Assembly (NCBI GenBank): GCA_004151065.3
Contig: NWUY0303943024.1
Span: 1-27,309 of the forward strand
Reading direction: 5' to 3'
Origin: Larix sibirica
Taxonomy: Eukaryota; Streptophyta; Pinopsida; Pinales; Pinaceae
Length of the DNA: 27,309 nt
Shown piece by piece: positions 18,722 through 27,309 of this stretch. Made by a program: the position numbers and the translations under genes. Under the pieces are notes generated by a model. The model had not been told where the DNA came from and did no database searches. It worked only from the letters and a program-made list of their open reading frames with translations. Numbering within the stretch: the first letter of the stretch is position 1; every line of letters starts with the position of its first letter.

Positions 18722-19371
18722 TGGTACACTTTCTGGTTAGCTCTCTCCTCGTCCTAAACCCTGCAAATCCCTGATGGACGAAGAATTGCAACATGAAATA
18801 GAAAGAGGAGAACCAACAGAGCCTGATTAATCCCACACAAAGATGCCCCTGCACCAACCCGGAAGAAATACTGTTAATGAGGCAAGTTATAAGGAAGAAT
18901 GGCGACCCTTCCTCACCCTCCTAACCTCTCCACCGCAGAAGCTATCCCATAGGAAGAGGAAGGAAGGAGAAGAATGTGCCTCAGAAGCTCTCCTTATTGG
19001 TGGGTTTAAATGTGCAATTTGAAAATAAATTAGAACAACTAACTACCTCTAATAGCTCTAGCGAAGAAGCTTGCCAGGTTGGTTGTGTCCATTCTTGTTA
19101 AAAATAAAAATAAGAAGAAACAAGATTACCTTCTACTTCGTCTGATACTAGCGCATTTATACTCGCATCTATACATTTCACTTGCCCTGGGACGACTGAT
19201 AAAGAGATACTTAACAGTCCGGTTCACTTAACAGTCCAAGTTCATAGGGCCCACTCTGAAGGCTATAGCCCCCCAGTGAATAATCTTATCTAGTGTTTAG
19301 CGGCAAGTTCAGAAGCGAACTCCTCTATTATATTTACTCTGCTGTAACCGGGTCTCCCTCGCCATATCTAC
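18722..19371. other. Spacer without recognisable gene
   Basis: At 19209-19243 the phrase acttaacagtcc is tandemly repeated (acttaacagtccggttc then acttaacagtccaagttc). Otherwise nothing is identifiable. Confidence 0.45.
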
Positions 19372-19409
19372 GTTTTATAAATAAATATAGGTTTTATAAA
19401 TAAATATAG
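19372..19409 (+). repeat. 19-base exact tandem duplication
   Basis: The unit gttttataaataaatatag occurs twice without spacer (19372-19390, 19391-19409). Confidence 0.95.
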
Positions 19410-20689
19410 ACGATACAACACTTATTTCTCCATGCATTCGTGCCACAAACCAATCTATTGAGGAGCCAACCTCTTTCGACTTGTCGCTATGGGGTGCTGC
19501 CTTGGCACCTCCTCCTGGGAATCTGCTGCTCCTATACAGAAACTATGCTCTTCTCTATGAATAAGGTACGAACGTGTGAGACTCGCATCGAGACGTCCTT
19601 GCATAAGATAATTTGTCAACTATGTATAAACTGTTTTCAATCAATGTCAGGAAAGAAAGAGAAGACCTAGGAAATCTAATCTGCAGACCTCATAGCAGCC
19701 GGACCTACTACTACACAACCTATTACTATATTAGATCGCATTGAGACGTCCTTTCCAGTACAACAAAATTAACACCTTCCTTCCTCCTTCTCACTAGGAG
19801 AAATGGCAGCATTGGGTGCATCGATGAGGAGTGATTGACAGGATAGTCGTTCCCACCGGCACAGGTAGGAACCACCGGGGACAACCCGCCGCATATAGCC
19901 GATACCGGGAGACAAAGCTAGAAGCTCTTAGTCTCCATTCTCTCTTCAAAAGAAAAACTAGTCCCCTTCCTTTTTATCCCCTCCAACGAAGAACTATAAG
20001 TTGTCTTATACGAAAATGGCATTTAATTCAATTTCCCTATTGGGAAGGCAGGGGAGCCAATGGGACTAATCCAATTAAATGGGGGGGTTTTCCGCTCCTC
20101 CTATAGTGGATCCGATGGGGAATCAACAAGGGGAATAGAGCCGAACATGGCAGGTCCCATTCCCGTCGACAATAGTAAATCATTGCCAATAATCATTGCC
20201 AACAATAAGTCCGATAGTAAGTGCCCGGGAGGTGGTATTTGCTAGCTGGTAAGCTATAGGGGACAGGATTTAACCTTTACCATTTGGCTTGCCTTAGTCA
20301 CAACCTCATTTTTATGAGTCCGATGCATTGCTCATTCATTGCTCATCGGGGATCTAAAATGGAGATTCTTGTTCATAAACTATATCCTTTATTTTCATGT
20401 TTCTCTCTGGTATGCCCTTGCACCCAACCAAGCCCACTTCCATAGCTGATAGGAAGGTCATTGCTTACCCATGCTCGTTTCCACCTTACATTGTAGCCAT
20501 GTTGCTGCCATACACAAGATAGGAAGGGCAAGGCCCCTATCTCTCTACGCCGAATGAGATTGTTGCTGATGTTTACCGTCGTCCTATGTATGTTTTTTCC
20601 TACTTAGACTTTCCCGGGAGCATGGAGACAGGGTTGCACAACATGTCGAGGTCCCCATGTTTATGTTTATTTGCCTACGATCGCTACCG
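19410..20689. other. Spacer without recognisable gene
   Basis: Frames at 19440-19670, 19831-20106 and 20060-20245 are open but carry no recognisable motif; the last two overlap in different frames, so at most one could be real. The word aatcattgcca is duplicated near 20179-20201. Confidence 0.45.
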
Positions 20690-21438
20690 CTGAGAATCAC
20701 ATATATACGTTTCACTTTTATATAACCAATAATATTAAGGTAGTTGCTTGACTTCTCCACTTACTTCTCGCAAGAATCAATTTATGTAATGTGATACTTC
20801 TTCAGGCTATTTTGAACCAGACAATCAATCTTTATTTTGAAATAGAATATCTGGGCCCAGGCAAGACGTTTAGTTGGAACAAAATTGAGAAAACCTTGCC
20901 TTTAGCCGCTAGTACTACATGCCACTAGTCAGCTTCTGCACTACGTAGAGAGAAAGGCAAGTTGAAGAAAGAAAGCTAATTACAGGCTAATTTTGCCATG
21001 GAGACCTACAGCTTAAGGCATTTCCCTAGGCTAGGATTGCCAGGGTGTGCCCATTTCCCCCTTATTTATCAAGAGATTAGGCACACTTCAATAGCCAAGA
21101 GGGAAGGATATAGCCCCCAAGTTAACAGCAAAATGATACTTAGTGAGACATATCAATGGGGACTACTTGCGGAGCCGGCAATAAGTTGAACATTGCTTCT
21201 ATGTTGTTCGTGCTGTATAATTTCACGTGCCCCATGTTATCACCGGTCCATACATATATATGATCTAGCATATATACGTTTACCTTTTACTTTGTAATTT
21301 TTATAGCCGACCAAGAGGAAGTAGAAAATCCCACCAAGCCAAGTTCCCAACAAATGATACTGAGAACATGGACTACTTGGTTGGTTCGGAGCAGGCAATA
21401 AGTTAGGGTAGACCAGAGCCGATAAGTCCTCATACATC

Positions 21439-21502
21439 GATATTGCATATCTACGACCCTTCGGTGTATTCCCTCGTACCTCGGAAATAGTTGAACTTGT
21501 CC
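21439..21502 (-). repeat. Inverted dispersed repeat, interrupted copy
   Basis: gatattgcatatctacg (21439-21455) and gttgaacttgtcc (21490-21502) are the reverse complements of the two abutting blocks at 2984-3012. The 34 bases between them contain ccctcgtacctcgg, whose reverse complement recurs near 17929 (ccgaggtacgaggg). Confidence 0.75.
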
Positions 21503-21704
21503 ATCAAATGCCGGTACTACATGCCAAGTTTCCAATGCTAGGTTTCAATGCACTGCCAGGGCTCTTTGCTAAGTAAGTGTCGATGCTAGGTGGCGATGCC
21601 GGGAATTGATCCAGGCCGTTTATCCATGCATTCTCGGGACTCAATGTCCCTAGTCTATGATACTCGCCTATATACGTTTCACTTTGCCATTGTAATTAAT
21701 CTGC

Positions 21705-21736
21705 TGAATATGCAATCTTATGAATATGCAATCTTA
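21705..21736 (+). repeat. 16-base exact tandem duplication
   Basis: The unit tgaatatgcaatctta occurs twice without spacer. Confidence 0.95.
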
Positions 21737-21840
21737 AAAGAGAAGGAGCCTTACTCAACAGCTACTACTCTAGAGGGCTATATCTAAGCAGTCTCCATGC
21801 GGTAGTTAAAAAAAACCTGAACATGAGTGCAGAAGAAGAA

Positions 21841-21886
21841 ATAGAAGTTCTATCTTTATTTCAATCCTAATAGTGATTCTCTCTCT
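21841..21886 (+). repeat. Three-copy dispersed repeat, copy 3
   Basis: ttctatctttatttcaatcc followed by taatagtgattctctctc matches the copies at 3815-3855 and 17500-17545; the left agtgcataag block is absent. Confidence 0.75.
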
Positions 21887-21892
21887 AACAAC

Positions 21893-21938
21893 TTCTATAA
21901 CGACTATAAGTAGTGTTCTATAACGACTATAAGTAGTG
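21893..21938 (+). repeat. 23-base exact tandem duplication
   Basis: The unit runs from 21893 (ttctataacgactataag, then tagtg) to 21915 and is repeated exactly at 21916-21938. It is the longest perfect microduplication seen here. Confidence 0.95.
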
Positions 21939-22572
21939 TAGTCTGTCTGTAGAGTAAGTACTTGTAGGCTACTTCCGCTAATACACAATGGAGATAATAA
22001 TACCCAATTTACAAGAACCTGCCTTTACAGAATAAACTGTTTATAGCGCTTGGGGATAGCACGCTGGGTAGGTGGGTGGGTGAAAGCAGGCACACATCTA
22101 TTTATTTCGATCCTTGGGTTGGTCGAGCAGTCACTTTGGTGTTCGGGAAGCAGGCACACAAGCGTTCAAACCTATCTTTTTTCTATATATAAAGTATCTG
22201 TATCCTTCCCTATATGTATATATATATCTGTCTTCCTTGTATAATTAATTTGAAATCGTTTTTATAGGAAAGTGTGAGCGTTGCAATGATGGGAAGTCTG
22301 AGTGTGGTAAGTCAGTTTGAGTGTTCGTAAGGGAGAAGGAGGAAGGTGGGGAAAAAAGAGTAGGTGGTGGGCCTAAAGTGAAATCTTACTTTCTTTCTCT
22401 TCAAAGGGTGTCACTTCACTAATAATCAGAGAAAAAGGCCTAGCTAATGCGTACGTCCGTCGGAACTTGACCTCCAAAGGCCAGAACGAGAAGCCAGCCA
22501 GTAACGACCAGTAAACAACGATCATAGTGCCTGTTGGGTTGTAAGTAAGTCGGGTCCTAATTGGTGAGGTAG
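21939..22572. other. Spacer without recognisable gene
   Basis: The word gcaggcacaca occurs twice (near 22087 and 22151). Open frames at 22050-22244 and 22373-22666 have no recognisable motif. Confidence 0.45.
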
Positions 22573-23007
22573 GTGGTTGGTCGGAAGGTGGGAAGAAGCA
22601 GTAAGGAGATAAGTTGGTCGGAAGGTGAAAGAAAGGCAAGCAAGGGAGAGTCGAAGAAGCCGTCAAGAGGTCTTCGTTGGAGGGAAGTCGGAAGGTTGAA
22701 GCAGTCGTCGAAGTCGGAAGGTTTAATCAGCAGGACTCGAAGGTTCCTTGAAGGCTGGGCAACTCTATCCCCCGTCAGCTGTCTAACCCCTTGCAAAAGG
22801 TTCTTCTTTCTATCGCCCAAGCTTACACAGTTCGTTGGTTGCCCCTTTCTTTGTTCCGCTTTCCAACGAACGCATTTCGTATCAGTCTGGATGTTAAATA
22901 AAGCGCGAAAAAAGCGAGTAAGTGCAATGCCAGCTCACCTCCAAGCTCAAAAGCGAGCAAGCGAGGCCTTCCTAAGTTCCTTATTGAGTGGCAGGGCGGT
23001 AAGCTAA
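22573..23007 (+). CDS. Unidentified basic ORF, doubtful
   Basis: At 144 codons this is one of the longest open frames outside the plasmid remnant. The first 65 residues are Lys/Arg/Ser/Gly-rich because the DNA carries repeated ggtcggaaggtg-type words (22576, 22617, 22687, 22712). The rest (residues 66-144) has Cys-containing hydrophobic stretches and a basic end, with no recognised family. The overlapping minus-strand frames at 22373-22666 and 22557-22820 are its shadows. An organelle-specific chimeric ORF or a chance frame favoured by purine-rich repeats are both possible; the second is more likely. Confidence 0.2.
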   Translation: MVGRKVGRSSKEISWSEGERKASKGESKKPSRGLRWREVGRLKQSSKSEGLISRTRRFLEGWATLSPVSCLTPCKRFFFLSPKLTQFVGCPFLCSAFQRTHFVSVWMLNKARKKRVSAMPAHLQAQKRASEAFLSSLLSGRAVS

Positions 23008-24449
23008 AAAGGTACTATCATTTGCAAAAGAACCAGGATTGAAGCAAGTGACCCCTCGCCGGAACAGGAAAATCTCTTGTGTGTAAAATTGAATACTGAA
23101 AGGATTGCTGGAGAAGATAGCATTCGGAACATGCTTAGTAACATCTTAAGAAAAGTACTTTGTAAAGGAACACCGAGGGAGCCCATTTGCTGGACCAGCA
23201 TCATCAGGACCTGGCATAAATAATAACCGGCTCGCTTCTTCGTGCTTATAGGCTGCTGGACCTTGCTCATATTGGCATGCAGTCTAGAGTGTTTCCCATT
23301 TAATTCATTGTGGTGTATCACATTTTCATTCTCATGTGCAAACACTAAAAAATAACCCGGAACATTACTAGCATTACGATCAAAGGTCCATCACCAATGC
23401 ATGAAACCGATATGACTACTTGTGTTACAGTTATTGGCTCTTCAAGTCCTACCTTCTACATACTTAAATTGATAGCTTTTTTCTTGGATCTTTAAGCTGG
23501 AAAATACCTTAGAATTTATCATCTGCTCAGAAATATCCCAGAATTACGATTCTTTTGCCTTTTTGGATTGCATATCAGGCCACATGGGGGCATTCACTTA
23601 AATAAAGAGCCTTTGGTACGTCCTTCATCTCTGGCTTTCCTGGAGCATGAGTGTAGGCAGTGCTAAAAACACCTTCTGCTATCATGTGCTCTTAAAATGC
23701 TGCTTTAAATCCTGTGTACCTTAGTTACTTGCCATAGAGTGCCTACACTGCTGTCTGGTGTATGACTGTTTTTATGCTTGCTGGAATCATTTTTTTTCAG
23801 ACTTAATCATCGAAACACCTCCAAACCTGTCGCTACATGGCTGCCCAAATTGCTACAAAGCTTCATAAATCTGCTCACATTTGAGATTCCAAAGATGAGC
23901 GAGAATCGTAAACTGGCAATTATCCCTGACCCCGGGCCGACTTCATAGCACTTAGGAATATGAAGAAATGGTTGGGTCTCTATTTCCTCCCCTTTCATAA
24001 TAATAATAGGGCTAGTGGTTGGGGGGAGAGGCAGAATAGGCAGAGGTAACCTTAAATAATATAGGGGTTCCTCCCTGCGGTGCTGGGTTTGGTAAAGGTT
24101 GGTGATGCGATTCCAACCTCTAGTTTTTGGATCCATCCATCTCTATTGGCTGGTGGGTGCACGGAATGAACCCATACGGGGTGGACACTTCGTGGGATGC
24201 AGTGAAAGGATTTAGACATCGATCTTATATATGTTGATATACCTTTCGAAGAGCTTAGGAAATTGATATAGGACATGTTGAGGAGTTTGAGTAGGAAGGA
24301 GCTGTAAGATGAGGATTACCCTTAGAGCCAACCGATCGATGAATAGTAGGAGTAGGAGGAGTCTTACCCATACCTGAGCCACGAGCACACCACCAAGAGC
24401 TACACGAGCCATTCATCTTAAGCCTAGACCACCAAGCCATGAGTCATTC
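23008..24449. other. Spacer, possibly nuclear-derived, unassigned
   Basis: Composition in 23040-23800 differs from the mitochondrial-looking spacer around it (T-rich, intron-like). The minus-strand frame 23004-23345 (113 codons) and 23807-24136 (109 codons) are open but carry no motif I recognise. No splice pattern or domain could be demonstrated. Confidence 0.35.
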
Positions 24450-24670
24450 AACCTATCACCTTGAACCTTCAGCCAAGCCTACCAAGTCTTTCAACTTGAA
24501 CCTTTTGCCTTTTGCCTTGGAACCTTTAGCCTTAAGCCAAGAAAGAGCCTGTAATCAGGAAGGAGCTTTAGCCAAGTCCAACAAGAACAGAAGGAATCAG
24601 CCAAGCCAAGGACAACTGAAAGTTGAAAGGTTTAAGGCCTAAGGTTTAAGACTAAAGGTTAAAGGTGAGA
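24450..24670 (+). repeat. CCTTT/AGCC-rich repeat with palindromic tail
   Basis: The left half (24460-24535) consists of ccttgaaccttcagcc, cttgaaccttttgcc and cctttagccttaagcc words. The centre (24541-24610) has agccaagtccaacaagaaca and gaaggaatcagcc as in 12060-12110. The right half (24610-24665) is the opposite-strand version: gaaaggtttaaggcctaagg, then tttaagactaaaggttaaag. The halves can therefore fold into an imperfect stem of about 40 bases with a loop of about 80. Confidence 0.7.
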
Positions 24671-26306
24671 ACTGGTGTTTCCAGACTCACTGTGCGAAGT
24701 TGGGATGTTTGCAGCGGTCTGGCTCGATCGGTGGTTCGATTAATCGGTGCACCTCACTCACACTACTTCCTTATTGCATTATATACATTGCATTATATAC
24801 GTGAATATAAAACAATAAGCTAAGCACCACCTAACACTACTTCCTTAACTTCCGTCCCCTCCGTCTGGCCGAGCAGGGCCAGTATCTGTGTAATTATCCA
24901 ATCAGTATCCGTGCACGTACCTCACACACTCGGTATTATGGCTTTCACGTCAATAGCCTTACCGTATCTGTACTTCACTGAAGGTCTGTCTTTCTTTCAT
25001 GGCTTGAACAGAATTGACTGGCTGGACTTTAACTTAATTAAACAGAACATATAGAGTTTGAGTATTGGTAGAGGGAGGTAGAGGATATAGGTTTCCAAGG
25101 ATGAGGGATGAGGGTATAGGTATTAGTATGAGGGCCCCAAGGAAGAGTTTAAGGATGTTACCAAGGATGAGGTTGAAGAGGTTCCCCTGGCTTGAACAGA
25201 ATTGACTGTATTTACTGGCTTGAACAGAACGTGTATGTATGCTTTAACTCTTTCCTCTCTAGTGCCGTACTGTGTGCTAGTGCTGTAGCCGTTAGCCGTA
25301 GCCGTAAGGTGCCGTAGCTGTTAGCCGTTAGCTGTTAGCGGTGTCGATTCTGTATCGATCTGTCTGCTCTTTATTTCCAGCCCCAGCTCAAACTATGTGG
25401 ATCGCCTCACCCCCAACCAATATGTTGTCTGTTGTGTCCGTTGGACCACCTCACCTAAAACTATGTAGGCCATCAATGCAATCACTCATCAATCACTATC
25501 AAGCATCATCGACCTCCCTTCCCATACTGGCACTACCGGAGACTAGCACTATGTGTCTGTCTGTCTGTCGCATGATCCTCGACAGGTGCATCGTAAGTAA
25601 TGCATCGTTCATGTTATCAAATTAAGGAACGATTGTTCCGTATCGGTAAGTGAAGGGGGGGGAGGTGTAAAGAGCTTAGTAGGAACCCTGTGCATCCCGT
25701 AGGGTACTCGGGCTATGGTACTCGGGATCAACAAGGTACTCGGGCTATTGGAATCGGGCTAAAAGAACCCATACTCTGACTACCGGCTCTCTGCAATGAG
25801 CTCCAGTCAAAGAACCCAGGCAATCTCTTCTGTATATTCTCGCCCATTACTGACTAGCGTGACTGCCACTACCTGATCTGCGTGAAATAAGCAACCTGAA
25901 AAGCATGAAAGATAGTACCCGGTAACCAAATTAGGTTTTCGAGATAGAACGAACCCACCCAATTAGGTAGGAAATTGGATCGCATGAGGGTATAACTTAA
26001 CCCCATGCATTCATCCGTCGTCTATTCCAATTAGGGGGGAAATCAGACGAGGAGGTTAAGGTTTTTTTGCTTTTGAACCAACCTGACTTAGACTCCTGAC
26101 TATACCGCCTTATAAAACCTCATTCTTTTGTGGAGCCGACTCTCCGTCTCTGATCCTCACCCTTCCTTAATACCGTGTAGTACGAAGTGTCTTGGGCTAA
26201 CGCTAATTAATATCGTACGGATTCTCATCATCTTCGGCTAAGCTCCAGGTATGTACTGTAATTCGTTCCTCTGCAGCTAACGGAGCTTTGCAGCTTCTTG
26301 TGTCTT
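24671..26306. other. Spacer with several short repeats
   Basis: No gene is recognised; the frame 25341-25625 has no motif. Repeats: gcattatatac twice at 24776-24800; cactacttcctta near 24761 and 24834; the exact 20-mer ggcttgaacagaattgactg at 25001-25020 and 25189-25208, with a third partial copy near 25217; ccaaggatgagg twice near 25094 and 25160; gccgtta/gccgta/gctgtta words in tandem at about 25285-25341; ggtactcggg three times at 25702-25745. Confidence 0.5.
26013..26052. other. Stem-loop
   Basis: ccgtcgtctattcc pairs with ggaaatcagacgagg (one bulged base and a small internal loop) around a short loop. No gene ends nearby, so it has no assigned role. Confidence 0.45.
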
Positions 26307-27309
26307 GCCAACTTTTACCATAGGTTCATGTTGGGGTTCTCTCATATGTTTTTCCCTTTAGCTAGGTGACCAAGGGTGGAGCCAAGGCCAAGTTTGTTGG
26401 GTTGAGGCATCATAGAAAGCATTTGAGGATTTGAACCGTTGCCAGTCCTCATTCTGCCAGATCGGTGATAACTGTTTTCAATTATATACACTTCGAATTA
26501 TGTAATTAGGTGTAGTGCTCACACAACATAGAACATGCAGTTGCCTATCATAGCGAGACATCTCTGACACGGTTTGCAGATACCCCAGCAATGACAAGGA
26601 GCTTTACTCCATTGTCTAGGCTTGTTGGGAGTGGGAACATTTCTTATGGGAAGGATACAATCATCCACAACGATCACAGACTTTTGCAAGTTATGCAGAC
26701 GCAAGGCAAGTTGCAGAACGACCGACATTATAAGTGGTCCACATACCTTCAACAATTCCACTTGAAAATAAAGTACAACAAGGGCAACACCTGAGTTACA
26801 CACTATTGCAGTGGACCTCCAGTTGTGGCATTGACCACATTCCTCAATCCTTGTGGACTTTAGACTTCAGAGTGGATCCAACTGTATGACAACAATCCTG
26901 ACTTAATCGCTACATACTAGACACTGGTCGCAAGTACACAAGTTTTATACTTTCACCTCCAGGATGGACTTCTGTGCTTTTTGGGCCATCTCTATGATCC
27001 TTCCGACGAGTGTGAGAAAATCATTTGTGAGGCGCACCTCAGTGGGGTGGCAAGGCATTTCGGCGTGGAGAAGACAATGGCAGTGTTGTAGAAGTACTTC
27101 TATTGGCCAAAACTTCGACATGATGCCAATAGATATAGCAGATCGTGCATTGCTTGTGCCATCGTTAATCCTGCTATCAAGAAGCAAGGATTGTACACTG
27201 GTTTTCCCACTCCATTAGGAGTTAGTCTCCTTGGATTTTATGTTAGGGCTGCCTTCAATCAAGCATGGTAATGATTGTGTTTTTGTGGTTGTTGATCAGT
27301 TATCTAAGA
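26307..27309 (+). pseudogene. Decayed Ty3/gypsy pol: RT end, RNase H, integrase start
   Basis: Read in order on the plus strand, with changes of frame: NFYHRFMLGFSH (26310 onwards, RT connection), VLTQH (near 26513), AYHSET (near 26545), NDKELYSIV (near 26590, then an in-frame TAG at 26617-26619), DTIIHNDHRLLQVMQTQGKL (26650-26715) with KWSTYLQQFHLKIKY after it, ending in TGA at 26792-26794. Next come the H2C2 zinc finger (His codons 27035 and 27056, Cys codons 27146 and 27155) with an in-frame TAG at 27089-27091, and, after a frameshift near 27220, the integrase start with LDF (Asp codon 27234-27236, the expected first catalytic Asp) followed by GLPS and VVVDQLSK at the right edge. Domain order RT, RNase H, integrase is that of Ty3/gypsy. 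Multiple stops and frameshifts make it inactive. It continues beyond the window. Confidence 0.88.

Larger units (their letters stand above)
20690..21740. repeat. Cluster of related diverged repeats
   Basis: The core tatatacgtttcacttt recurs at about 20703, 21271 (changed) and 21669. The words aatgatact..gaga and ggactacttg..ggag..ggcaataagtt recur at 21132-21187 and 21353-21406. The word agtactacatgcca recurs near 20911 and 21512. The order and spacing suggest two or three diverged copies of a block of roughly 300-400 bases. At 21439-21502 lies the inverse copy of 2984-3012, interrupted by 34 bases. Confidence 0.6.

Noticed and set aside
23004-23345. 113-codon minus-strand ORF
   Set aside because: No recognisable domain or composition bias supports coding. 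Described as unassigned spacer.
26425-26445. ggatttgaacc resembling a minus-strand tRNA T-arm
   Set aside because: It falls inside the gypsy RT/RNase H relic and no cloverleaf can be drawn.
26519-26803. 94-codon minus-strand ORF
   Set aside because: It is antisense to the gypsy RNase H relic.
26945-27218. Open frames on both strands over the zinc-finger region
   Set aside because: The H2C2 and integrase motifs lie in other plus-strand frames; these are shadows.
1-27309. CRISPR array, bacterial operon or phage
   Set aside because: No regularly spaced identical repeats, ribosome-binding sites or dense gene packing; the transposon relics are of plant type.

Overview
The window looks like a gene-poor stretch of land-plant organellar DNA, most likely mitochondrial. 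This is inference. The support is a remnant of a linear mitochondrial plasmid (single-subunit RNA polymerase end plus the start of an apparent plasmid DNA polymerase), decayed plant-type nuclear transposons, and long non-coding tracts full of short dispersed and tandem repeats. No conserved mitochondrial gene, rRNA, convincing tRNA or group II intron domain could be recognised. A very large, repeat-rich mitogenome of gymnosperm type would fit, but no species can be named. A nuclear segment carrying organellar DNA is the main alternative.

Layout. 1-4500 is non-coding with scattered repeats. 4510-6640 is a nest of retroelement debris read on the minus strand: a Ty3/gypsy segment (4510-4950), an LTR with an adjoining tRNA-Met-type primer site (5737-6116), and a broken RNase H domain (6211-6640). 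6641-9480 is mostly non-coding and holds one unidentified Pro/Glu-rich minus-strand ORF (8563-8823). 9480-9845 is a Helitron fragment. 9846-14615 is repeat-bearing spacer. 14616-15828 holds the plasmid remnant: the RNA polymerase C-terminus, its stop codon, and immediately the start codon of a second ORF, cut off by a two-base N gap at 15829-15830. The sequence after the gap starts exactly inside a dispersed repeat that is also present at 12180. 15831-26300 is again spacer: copies of a CCTTT/AGCC-rich repeat family, several microduplications, and a cluster of related repeats at 20690-21740. 26307-27309 is a decayed Ty3/gypsy pol region (RT end, RNase H, H2C2 zinc finger, start of integrase) that runs off the right edge.

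Nothing here forms a working operon or pathway. The coding signals are relics: plasmid DNA integrated into the chromosome, and nuclear transposons transferred into it. Most short ORFs show no coding support beyond being open.
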